NCBI GenBank assembly: GCA_033032865.1
Contig: JAWHQI010000520.1
Location: 496,001 to 560,000, forward strand
DNA: 64,000 nt
DNA from: Dactylorhiza incarnata
Taxonomy: Eukaryota; Streptophyta; Magnoliopsida; Asparagales; Orchidaceae
Direction: 5' to 3'
Below the pieces are notes generated by a model, which made no database searches, was not told the origin of the DNA, and was given only the letters and a program-made list of their open reading frames with translations. Shown here piece by piece: positions 27,001-39,000 of the stretch (the stretch's first letter is position 1; each line of letters opens with the position of its first letter). The position numbers and the translations under genes are program-made.

Positions 27001-30000
27001 ACAGTTGAGTTGTTTGGTTAAACTACTCACAGATAACAGATTTGTAGGAAATGTGGGAACAATAACCACAGATTTGAGAGAAACAGAGTGGGAGAGATGA
27101 ATAACCCCTTTACCAGTCACAGAAGCCGAGGATCCATCAGCGAGTTTCACACTGCCAGATGCAGGAAAAATAGAAGAAACCCCCAGAGAAGATCCAGTCA
27201 TATGGTCGGAGGCCCCCCGAGTCAATGATCCAAGGAGTAGAGGGTCCTTTTAAGGACACAGAACTAGTGTGAACATGGGCAGCAGTGCCCGCTAAATCAC
27301 CAGAAAAAGGTCTTCCAGAAACAGTTATTCCAGCAGTATTGGCTTTCAGAGCCTTGAGTTCCCTCGTCAAATTCTCATTTTCTGCCAGGAGATATCTTGT
27401 ATTCTCTAAGTTGCTATACATAGTTGTTTGAGGTCTCACATATTTCCCATCAGAACCATGGGTCCACCCTGAAGGAACTAAGTGAGGATGAAGATCTCAG
27501 CATTTCTCTTTCCCATGTCCTTTCTTTCCACAGTGAGGACACTTCATTCGACTCTTATCATCTTGTCTCATATTTCTTGACCGGCACCTCTTCTACTCAG
27601 CGACGAGGGCAGATTTCTCATGGCCAATATGAACATCTGAACGAGTGGAGTTAATGCGGCTTGTCTCCCCTCGAATATAGTGAGCCATTGTTTCCAGATC
27701 AGGCACAGAATCTCTTCCCAGCATCTAAACTCTCTGAAATTCAAGTTCAGGAGGAAGACGAGAAAGCATTTTGAACACCCTCCGTTGCATAAGTTCCATC
27801 TTGTAATCTTCTACAGTCTGGATAGCAGAATATTGATCAAGTTCTGCCCACTTATGGGTCAGTTTGCTATAATATTCCTTAAAATCACTTATCCCTGCCA
27901 TGTGAATCTGCTCAGTCTGGAGTTGATATATTCTAGCTAAGTCCTTCTTTTTTAAGTAATTTCGCTCGATTAACTCCCACATTTCTTTTGCAGTTTGACA
28001 GAACAGGAAGTGACTTGCAATCTTGGGTTCCATAGAATTGACAAGCCAATTTATCACAGTAAGATTCTCACATTCCCATTCCTCATATAGAAGATCAGTC
28101 TTGCTTGGGGCCGGCTTGGCTCCGGTGATAAACCCAAGTCTTCGACGACTCCCAATGAATATCCACATAGATTGAGCCCATAGGAGGTAGTTTCTCCCAT
28201 TGAGCTTGATGTGAGTGACCCCTTGATTGAAGTCCATGTTATAGCTCCCTCCACTGTAGTGTTTGGGTTGGTTAACGGACCCTTCAGAGGCACTTGCACT
28301 TTTCAAGTTTTCCTACATACGGGCACACAAGCCGGCTGGACCTTTGGGAACCCACAAGAACCAACATTGGCAAAAGGGAAGCAAACAGAAATCAACAACA
28401 ACAGCTGGAAGCAGCGGCAGAGACGGAGACGGAGACGGCCACGATAGTGTCTGAGAGACTGAGACGGACCTTCAGGTCTGGATTGACGTCCACTTCTGAT
28501 GGAGACGGCAGAAGGAACGCAAACAGAGACCACGACAGCAGCTGGAAGCGGAGGCGGGGATGGAGCTTCAGGACGACACCACGGCAGCAGCTGGAAGACG
28601 ATCAATCCAGACGGGAAGACGCACAACTCGCAGATCACGGAGAAGGAGACGGCAGAGCACGGCAACCAAAGGCTCGACTTGCAGATCTGCTGGAGAAGGA
28701 GACGGCAGACGACAGGGCACGACGGCAGAGCACGACAGAGCACGCAGGGCTCGACTCGACGAGAACGCATGCCAGTGGAGAAGACGGGAGGAACGCACGT
28801 CGAGCCTTCAGGTCGACGGACGCTTCCCTCTGATACCACGTTGAGAGCGAGAGAGAGCAAAACCTTAGGGTTTTGTTTCGTTCATCGATTTCTTCAGGAC
28901 CCGAACCATTAAAGCAATTAGTCACCTCCTTGGATACACTCACCACCAAGTGAGAGATAATTTGCATTTTAACAACCAAGTCGATCGGCTAATCTAGTCC
29001 TTGTGTCGAACAGACAACCACGGCAGAGGACTGCTACCTAGAAGAATGCGTCGCTCGATGAATGCACTGACGTCGTCATCCACTAAAGGATGCATCACCT
29101 ACGTCATTTAGCGTTGAATAGCTTACACGAGCAACACTTCTCTAATACCATGTACGATAGGAGAAGATCATACTTGTGAGAGAAAGCCCGTGTCGTGTCT
29201 TATTCCCGGTTGAAAGCCTTTCCTTGTTATTCGATCATGAGTAGAACCAAGTATTATATATCAAAGCCTAGCTTGAAGTTAATTAGCACATTGAATTTTT
29301 TAGGGTGTTATGCTCACCTTCTAGTATTCTCACCTCATTAGTATAAGCTTGAATATTAACAATATATATGTGTGTGTAAGTAAATATTGGCATGGATATG
29401 TACTTAAAAGCTATAATCCAAGACAACATATTTTGTGCATGCATGTGTTTAGTGTCAATTAACATGCTTATACGACATTGAGTTTTTTGGAAATAATTTT
29501 GAATTGCTTCAGGATACGTCAGTTAAATTGAGCTTTTTGAAAATAACTTTGAATTGCTTCAGGATACATTATTTAACGTAACTATTCGAAGCTATATAGA
29601 CAAATGCAGTGTGATTAGAATAATCAGGCAAAAGCTGAATAGTTAAGTCTATGATTTTTTTCATGGTAACTTGGGAAACGCATTGATAACTGCTAGTTTT
29701 CCATTAAGCAATTATGCATCAACCACATTTAACCTGCCCCTCTGAAATCTCAATACATGCCGATTTAGCAATTTAAGGTACACAAAATACTTAAGTCAGT
29801 TAAAGCAACAAACAATGGTAAATTTCCAAAATTCAAAAATCATGACACCAGAAACATGATACATAAAAAGTACAAGAAGCGGAGATTTAATTAAGCACAC
29901 AAAAATTCTGACCTGTCTGCGTTGATTAACCAATCAAATACAAAATTTTCTAGACCAGACCAAAGTTTTTCTGAAAAGAAAAATTAGGCATGAAAACAGA

Positions 30001-33000
30001 AAATGGATGATGTAACCGTATGCTAACCAAAATATTAGCAAAGAGTGTGAAGGCATGACAAACCTGTGATTCCCTCCTGTGGGCAACACTCTACAAATCG
30101 GATGCATGCTGAACAAAATATGCACTCAACTGCAAGCTGTATAAGATGATAAAAGCAGTTCTAAATTTCAACATCATAAATCATGAGAATTTTGCCAAAT
30201 AATCATCATCATCAACTCGAAGGGTTGATTTTAAAACGCGGCCTCATAGAAAATAAGTCATCCAAGAGAACAATGAATTGGTTAAGTGCTAGATAACAAG
30301 TACACACAAAAAACATACTAATAAAAAAATAAACATAGAATTTTGGCATGTGATTCACACAATATGTGTATCATATTCATAGCTGAACTAAATATATCAC
30401 GAGCAAATAAATTTGAAAAAACGGGAGAATAAAATTGCCATCCATCGATATACAATAGTGCAAACAATGAAAAAAAATCGAACTGCAAGTGATCAAAATA
30501 CAAATTCCAAGCAACTCTTAACAGGTAAGTGGGAGGACATTGGTACAATAGTTTGGTTACCCTCACCAAATGTCATGAAAGGAAAATGGGACAATGATTA
30601 GGTTTCACCACATGAAGGCTGTGGATTAGTTCTAGAAACAATCTTTGTGCATATAAAAGTGAATCTACTTACATCAACCCTCCCAAGTTCCATGAGAGGC
30701 ATTTGTTGAAATATTCAAGGTTGTAAGTATCGGATATTGGCGACATGTCTTATTGAGTTTTATATTTAATATTATATAATAATTTTATTTAGATAATACT
30801 AAGTTATATAGAAAGCAAAGAAGATTTAAAAGTAAATTTTCCTTAATTGATAATAAGTCTTCATGTGCTTACCAAATTTGTATCAGAGCCAAAAAATTAT
30901 TAACTAATTACACGTAAATTATTTTATTATTTTGTTTAATAGCAACAAACAAATGTGTTACGGGGAGAAAAAGTGAATTGAATTATTAAACCGGGCTCAA
31001 TACATATATATATCATCTAACACTCCCCCTCAAGTTGGGTCGTGGGAACTTTCCAGACCTAACTTGTTACATATGAAATTCATTCTGACCCCGGTAACTC
31101 CTTTCGTGAGAATATCAGCAACTTGGTCTCCAGTCTTCACATGGCTCAAGGAAATAAGACCTTCTTCGTACTTCTCTCGTACGAAATGACAGTCAACCTC
31201 GATGTGCTTCGTGCGTTCATGAAACACAGGATTGGTTGCTATCTGTATTGCAGCTTGATTATCACACCATAACGGAGTTGGGTCATGAACAGGGTATCCG
31301 ATTTCGCAAAGAGTCTGTCTGATCCACATGATCTCAGCAACGGTGTGCGACATAGCCCGATACTCTGCCTCGGCACTAGATCTGGCGACAGTGGTCTGTT
31401 TCTTGCTCTTCCAGGAGACAAGGTTTCCTCCCATAAATATAGTAAATCCTGTGGTAGACTTCCGAGTGGCTAAACAACCTGCCCAGTCGGAGTCACAGTA
31501 AGCCTCTATATTGGAGTGACCACGATTCTTGTATGATATTCCTAGACCAGGATCCTTCTTTATGTACCTAACGATGCGGAGAACAGAGTCCCATTGAGAG
31601 GTAGTTGGGTTTGCCATGAACTGACTGACCTTACTCACAGCGCAAGCAATGTCTGGGCGAGTCATAGTAAGGTAGTTAAGTTTTCCAACAACTCTTCGAT
31701 ACTTCTCTGGCGATTCAAAAGATTTGCTCTCGGAATGAAGTCCCTTTTCTCCTGGTTCAAGAGGAGAATCCATAGGGCGGCAGTCAGACATTCCAAGATC
31801 AGATAACAGATCAAGGGCATATTTACGTTGAGAAACAAAGATAGAGTCGTCATGATCAGTAACTTCAATCCCAAGGAAGTATCGCAACAGCCCTAGATCT
31901 TTGGTTTGGAAGTTGGAGTGTAAGAACGCTTTGAGATCGGCTATCCCTTTAGGATCACTACCAGTGATGACGATATCATCAACATACACAATTAGGAGCA
32001 CAGTACCAGCAGAGGAGTTCTGATAAAAGAGAGATGAGTCTTTGACACTTTTGGTAAGTCCGAATTTGGTGACCACAGACCGAAAGCGAGCAAACCACTG
32101 GCGCGGGGATTGTTTCAACCCATATAAGGAGGCCAGGAGACGACACACCTTGTTACGCTCCCCCTCAGCAACGAACCCAGGTGGTTGTTCCATATACACC
32201 TCTTCCTCCAAGGACCCATGAAGGAACGCATTCTTGATATCTAACTGATGGAGAGGCCACCGGTGAGTGGCTGCAAGAGAGATCACGATCCGAATAGAGG
32301 ACATCTTGGCAACAGGTGCAAACGTTTCCTCATAATCCACGCCATAAGTTTGGGCATAGCTTTGGCAACAAGGCGGGCTTTCAAGCGAGCAAGAGAGCCA
32401 TCAGCATTGGCTTTAACAGAGTAGATCCATTTGCAACCAATAGCACGCTTCCCAGGCGGCAAAGACACAAGTTCCCAAGTATTATTCAGTTGAAGTGCCG
32501 TCAATTCCTCTTGCATAGCAGCCATCCAGCCAGGATGAGTTTTGGCCTCCCCAACCGTGGAGGGAATGGTGTACTGATCCAACATCAAGTGAAGTGCGGT
32601 ATGAGAAGCAGACAACCCCTGATAAGAGCTTACAAAGAGAGGTCTATTCTGACAAGTCCGACTGCCCTTGCGGAGAGCAATAGGAAGCTCGGTACTAACC
32701 AGAGGAGGAGCGGCAGGCACTTCAGTTTGGTTCTGGTCCTCACTAGCAGGAGCAATCTGAGGAACAGTAGTTGAGCCATCAATGGTTGAGGTAGGCTGAG
32801 ATGGTGGTATTTCAGTTCTATCAGAAGTGCGACGAGAGTAGACATGTCCCCAAAGGGGGCACAATATGTCAGTCGGAGAGACGAGGGCAGAATCAGGACG
32901 AGGAACTAGCATCTCATCAAGAGAGAGATCAGAAGATGAAGTGGGAAGGGGAGAGCCAGTGGTACGATAAGAGACAGATTCGAGGAAGACAACATCTGAA

Positions 33001-36000
33001 GAAATGATGTATTTGTGGAGTTCAGGAGAATAACATCGATATCCCTTGGTAGTCCGAGAGTATCCAAGGAAGATACACTTCAAAGAGCGAGGATCAAGTT
33101 TGGAAACGGAGGGACGAGCATCCCGGACATAGCAAACACACCCAAAGACCTTGAAGGGTAGAGGAGGCCCCGAGTGGTCTGGATAAAGGATGTGAGAGGG
33201 TGTCTCCCCCTGAAGTATATGAGTAGGAAGATGATTAATGAGATGGGCAGCGGTAAGAACAGCATCTCCCCAAAAGTGTTTGGGAACATGCGTATGATGA
33301 AGGATAGCCCGGGTTACCTCAAGAAGGTGGCGATTTTTTCTTTCGGCAACTCCGTTTTGTTGGGGGGTATCAGGGCAACTGGTTTGGTGGATGATACCCT
33401 TGGCGGAAAGAAAGCTAGACATGGCCTGTGACATGTATTCCCTCCCATTATCGGTACGAAGACATTTCAGACGAACAGAAAATTGAGTAAAAATTTCATT
33501 CCACAAATGTTGAAAAATAGATAGTAATTCAGAGCGATTTTTCATTAAGTAAACCCATGTCATGCGAGAAAAATCATCAATAAAGGTAACATAATATCTG
33601 TGTCCTAACAACGTAGGGACAGGACACGGTCCCCAGACATCAGAATGAAGTAAATCAAAAGGTGCAGAAGCACGAACATCTACACGAGGAACATAGCTAA
33701 CTCGATGGAGTTTAGCAAACAAACACGACTCACAGCTGAGATGGGAAACTTTCCCAAACTCAGGATACAAACGACGCATGACCTGCATAGAGGGATGACC
33801 ATGACGGTAGTGGAGGTCCAAGAGTTTGGCCGAAGCAGCAGAACAGGCAATGTGGGAAACTCCATCCAAAACATAAACACCACCACGCAGCTTTCCTCTA
33901 CCAATAATACGGCCCGTCGACTGTTCCTGAAAAATGCAACCAGAAGATGTGAAGATAGCAGTGCAGTTTAAATCACGAGTAAGCTTACTAATGGACAATA
34001 GGTTGTAAGCAGATTGAGGAACATGAGCAACCGAGGATAGAGGCATATCCGGTGTCACATTGCAGCTGCCAAAGCCAACAATAGGAACAGTGGATCCATC
34101 TGCAACAGTAATGGAAGATCCACAATGGGTATGATACGAATGCAAGATACCTGAAGAGCTAGTCAGGTGGTCAGAAGCTCCAGAATCTGCCAGCCACTGA
34201 ACTGGGCGCTGGGTGGTCTGGGAAGTGCAGGCAGGCTGAATAGTTTGGGCTACAGCAGCACTATGAGGTGGAGAGGAAACAGGAAGAGCCTGCAGGCGAC
34301 GATAATCCTCCTCAGAGAGTTGGACCGTGAGGTGACCCGGGGGAGCCGGAGTCGAGTCGGCAACATGAGCAGATCGAGGTGAAGCTGACGAGGTTTTGGC
34401 CGCCCAGTCTGGTTTCCCATGCACGAGCCAGCACGTATCCCTTGTGTGACCACGACGTCCACAATGAGTACAATGACGCGTATCAGTCTCCCGACCACGT
34501 CCAGAACCAGACCGACCACCTCTGCTGCAAACATGATTGTAAGAATAAACATTTATGAAAGAGAACAAAACAATAAGTTCAATCAATTTAAACATATACA
34601 ATGCAATGCATAAAAATGATTTAACCATGTATATTATTAATATAACCTAAAATAAAACAGAGGACGATATTTTCAAAAGTCGTGTCGGCCGATCTATAGG
34701 AAAAAATAGGGTATGTCCATCTGTATATTACAAAAGGGCAATCTATTATTTCAGGAAAAAAACATTTTCTCCTCAAAACCTACACGTTGGCTGACACGTC
34801 AGACGTGTCGAAAGAACTTTACAACATTGAAAATATTTATGGTCATAATTAACTTCCATTGTTGTTGGGTTCTACGTTTGGATGTGATGTAGGGTAGGCT
34901 TCGTGGGTGTACGAATAACATGCAATCCTAATGTGAAGTGTCGGGGAAACAACTCGATGACCCTAAATGATTATATGCAAGATGCGAGATCCCACGACGA
35001 ATTCAAATTAAGCAATAAATAATCAAATCACACTTAGATAATTTTAGCAAAAGCAAAACAATTATTTAGGGCAAAGCAAGCCTCGGCTTTCCTCCGTGTG
35101 GAGGGCCAAAGAGAGCGTGCAGCGAATAATTCTTGCAAAGCATGAGAATAATCCAAAGCAAAACACTACGAAACTATAGATCCAATTAAGCACAAGTTAA
35201 TACCATATAATAATGCTAAAAATAAACGTCCACACAACAAATAGAACTCACAAAGTAGCAGGGATGTTGTAGGACGAGAGATCCGGCAAGGGGCGACGAT
35301 GCAGCGGCTGAAATCTGAGTGTCGGCGGCTGGATCTGAGTAGAGGCAGCTGTTTTTGGAAGGTGGGGCTGGTTTTGGTTAGATCCGGGTGGAGGTGGCTG
35401 CTTTGGAAGGTGGGGGTTGGTTTTGGGAAGATTTGAGTGGAGAGGATAAATTCTGGATGTGAAGTGAGTTCAAGGGACTGGTTGGCAGATTTTGACGAGT
35501 TTTGGTGGGGGCAAATGGAGGGTGGACTGGATCTGGGCAGTAGTGGTTGGGGCGGTGGAGCAAGGGCGGGGGCTGAATTTTCTGGACTGGATCGGGTAGT
35601 GGCAGCAGGGTTCAAGGGGGCTGAAGGGGCGGTGGAAGCAGACGTCTGGGCGGCTAAGATAGGGGGGATCGGGGCGGTTTTAGAGGGGACGCAGGGGGCG
35701 GCCTGCTGCATAAAACAATAGTTTGGGAGGTGATATGTGGGGCGGCTAGGGCTAGGGATGGTGGAAAATGGAGGCTAGGGTTAGGTAATACCTTAGGGAG
35801 GAAGAAGAACACCTAGGAGTCGTCACCTAGGGTTCCACGGAGTCGGCACCGTGGAGTGATCGCTGAAATCCGAGAATAGTAATCTCCAAATTCTGCAATA
35901 GCCTCCAAGTAGCCCCCCACACCTCAATTTATAATAAAGAGATACTAGGGCATCCCACCATCAACGGCTATGATTGGCCGGAGATGGGGTAGCCCGATTA

Positions 36001-39000
36001 CATCAAAATAAAAGCCAAAATAACAATATAATATATGAAATCGTGTGCAAACGATGGGCCGGACGCATCCGTGAAGTCGGATCATCGATCCGGATACGCC
36101 ATATATGGTAAGTAGCCAATCGGCCCCGAATGGGCCCAAAACCCGTCCTCCGCTGCGGGTTCGCGTCTCCGTTCTGCATCAGGATGTCTATTTATAAGTT
36201 ATTACGAACTTTCCTGTGCATATAAATATACATTTTCCTGTGTTTCCTAGTTTGTTACTTTCATATATATATACGAGTGACAGGGCACGGGGGCCCCCGT
36301 GCGCGTGGCGACATACTGCGGGGGCGGCGATATTCGGCGGGGACGACGATATTCATCGGGGGCGACAATCGGCGGGGGGACATTCGGCAGGGGCAGCGAC
36401 ATTCGGCGGGGGCGACATTCGGCAGGGGCTGCGTCTTTCGGCGGGGGCGATCTATATTTATATACGTATATATACAACTTCATTCAATTTTGTTCAACAA
36501 AAATCATATGGTGTAATGGTTGTCATCTTTGTTTAACATAATGGAAACCCGGGTTCAAATCTCACCATTGACAATTTTTGTGAGATTAAAAAAATGAGGC
36601 ACATGACCCTCCTTTTTCAATAAATTTAGGGGTAAAATCGTAATTTCATGTTGTAGGGTACTCTGCACCTTCAGAGTTTTAGGTCACCCCCTAGTAGGTT
36701 TAGGAGACCTATGAAAAGTGGAGAGAGAGGGAGCGATTTGATCCGACGGCTGATGAAATATCATGCCAAATTCGACGGCCGTAATCATTTCAACGACTTT
36801 AAAATTCATGGGTTTGATATTTCTTTATATATGGTAAAGATATATATATATACTTAACATATATTATAATCTATTTTAAAAAAATAAAATACAATGCCCA
36901 TTTAAGTAATTATACCTTATTCTCGAATTAAAAGTAATGATGAAAATTCATAAAATTGAAAAAAAAAATTAGTAGAGCTCCTATACCTACTATGGTAGGC
37001 TGTCATTAGGTATGTCAACTTTATTAAAGTTGATTTGAAAAGTAATGATGAAAACAAATTAATTTAATTTCTAAAAGTAATGATGAAAAATTAATAATAT
37101 ATGAATGAGTTTTTTTAACAAAAATAAAATTGGTGTATAATATTTTTCGCATTAATTAATAATGTGTTTATTTTAAACTACATTAATTAATTGATAGGGG
37201 CGGAGATCCGTACCTGACACGATCGGGGTACTGTCACAGTCGGGATACTGTCGTGATTGGTCGTAGGGACGGAGCCCCGTGTCTGTCACTCATATGTATG
37301 TGTGTGTGTGTGTATATATATGATCGAATGTCTAAAGCAAGTATGTTTTGGATTAACATTCTCTAATTTTATGGTATCCAAGTCAAGTCGATTTTGTAAA
37401 TTTTTCTTCGTCGCTAACCCGAGTCATAGATCTCCAAACTTTGAGGACCACACACTGCTATTTAGCTCACTAACTCTAATTAGTGACCACATTACAATAT
37501 ATTTTCTAAGCCAACCATATATAAACACAAACGACAACACAAAAGGAACTCGATCACATGTTCCCCAGCAACTTTCTTTCTCTAAAACCAAGATGAATGC
37601 ATGTTCTTCTGTCATGTAAAACTTCAACACAGACTCCATGACCTTCTTTGATGCAAATGATGAAGATAACTTCAATGCTGTAGAGGAAGAAATAGATCAT
37701 CAACAATGACAATTGTTGATTCTTCTCGAGCTTAATCATGCCTACTCCAGTATAACTCCACCGCAACCAACAATGGTCAAAATAGCTATGATGATTGCCA
37801 TTAAACATAGTCACTCGGAGGAATCCTCACACCTGATTTTTTTTGAATACATGTCTACACCAATCATCACATATTTCGGTTTTAAAATCCCGATGTTACT
37901 TCCGTAGTGCAACTGATGGTACGCAGTAAAGGAAAAATAGATTAATTGTCTAGTGTGATTGAACAACCTGAGGAAAATGATCCTGGATACTCCACATGGG
38001 AGGCTAATAATGCCTTGATCATGGCATGATTTCTTACCTAGAAGGACTAATTCAACTCCTGGTTCCCCTTTCAACTTGTCTGGAAGTCATCTTACTGAGA
38101 ACATGAACTATTCTATAGCATTTTTAATTATCAATGTGTCTTGAAGGGCTATACGGTGATAGATGATTGAGAGGGGCAGTATGATCAATGGATTGCATGC
38201 GTTGGATGACTATCTTATTACACGTTCAAAAGTGAAGTTTATACCATTGGAAATCCACAGTAGGATTGGTTATCCATCCTTTTCTACTTTATAGAAAATC
38301 TATCTCATTTTCATTCTTATCGAGTTTGGACTGTGAGTCATGTGTTTGTGAAGTATCACTACAATATCATCTTGTTTGAGTGCAAATATTTTGTTATATT
38401 TGTAGATTTCTCCCTTGTGACTTTATTTTTAATGAAAAAATGATTTGAACATTTTTCTGTTGTCAATAATCTTGTGCCAAAATTAAAGCTCAATTTATGG
38501 TGACTTATTGTACCAGTTGCAGTGATAATGTCAAGGGATATTTCTCCAACAGTATTCCTATTTTTATATCCTCATATGAGATTATTCATCAATCTTCATG
38601 TCCTTATATACATCAATAAAATGGGATGGCGGAGCACAAGAACCTTCAACCCATAGATATTACTCGTGCATTGTTATTCCACGTGAATGTCCCAAAATAC
38701 TTGTGTGGGACTGTGAATTGCCAGCAATTCACAAATCTTATAGCCTTCTTTGTTCTTAAGGGGGGAGATATCCTATCATTTCTTATTCCACAAAATATTG
38801 TTTTATCATGTTGTGAGAGATGCACGTCCGAGTGTGTCCAAACTGGATCTCAGTTCTTTCGGTGTATTTTTCTTGGTAACTCATGCATCTTTTGATTTGG
38901 AGCAATGTGTCTACATTCATTCAACTGAGGATGAAACTTTGATTTACAGGATAACTTATCAAGTTGAAATGTCCAATACTTACGTGTCCCTCTCTCCACC

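Larger units (their letters stand above)
23900..28974 (-). mobile_element. Ty1/copia retrotransposon copia-1
   Basis: Short LTRs 23900-24039 and 28839-28974, target duplication ACCAA at 23895-23899 and 28975-28979, PBS TGGTATCAGAGG on the minus strand just left of the right LTR. Gene order gag, protease, integrase, RT, RNase H. Several stops and frameshifts make it inactive. It lies in sense with the FRY-like gene in its 7.3-kb intron. Confidence 0.93.
22700..29290 (-). mobile_element. Old Ty1/copia relic containing the younger copia-1
   Basis: 22900-23460 is a degenerate copia gag, parallel to the better copy at 27725-28306. 23600-23895 and 28980-29140 are its leader, with near-duplicate blocks (GTCGAACAGA..ACCACGGCAGAGGA) on both sides of copia-1. 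A PBS-like TGGTATTAGAG (complement of 29141-29151) abuts an LTR-like segment starting TGTACGATAGGAG at about 29152 and ending near 29290. Pol and the other LTR are missing. Confidence 0.55.
30705..34830 (+). repeat. AT-rich LTR-like repeat RepX, copy A, split by copia-2
   Basis: The left part, about 30705-30955, starts TGTTGAAATATTCAAGG and contains a PBS-like TGTATCAGAGCC (30880-30892). The right part, about 34530-34830, continues the same sequence. Both align in order with copy B (40940-41217 and 43026-43580). It is probably the LTR plus leader of a degraded LTR element. Confidence 0.6.

Noticed and set aside
28294..28860. ORFs of 137-185 codons on both strands beside copia-1 gag
   Set aside because: Simultaneously open frames in a GC-rich purine-repeat leader; no similarity I recognise and no codon pattern.
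30630..30700. Minus-strand exon-like MPLMELGRVDV followed by GTAAGT
   Set aside because: It looks like an exon end but fits nowhere in the FRY protein, whose phases already join without it.
35166..35711. Proline-rich 181-codon minus ORF
   Set aside because: It lies within a solo LTR defined by TSDs, and the composition explains it.
36505..36575. Functional tRNA gene
   Set aside because: A and B boxes are present but no acceptor stem or anticodon arm can be folded.
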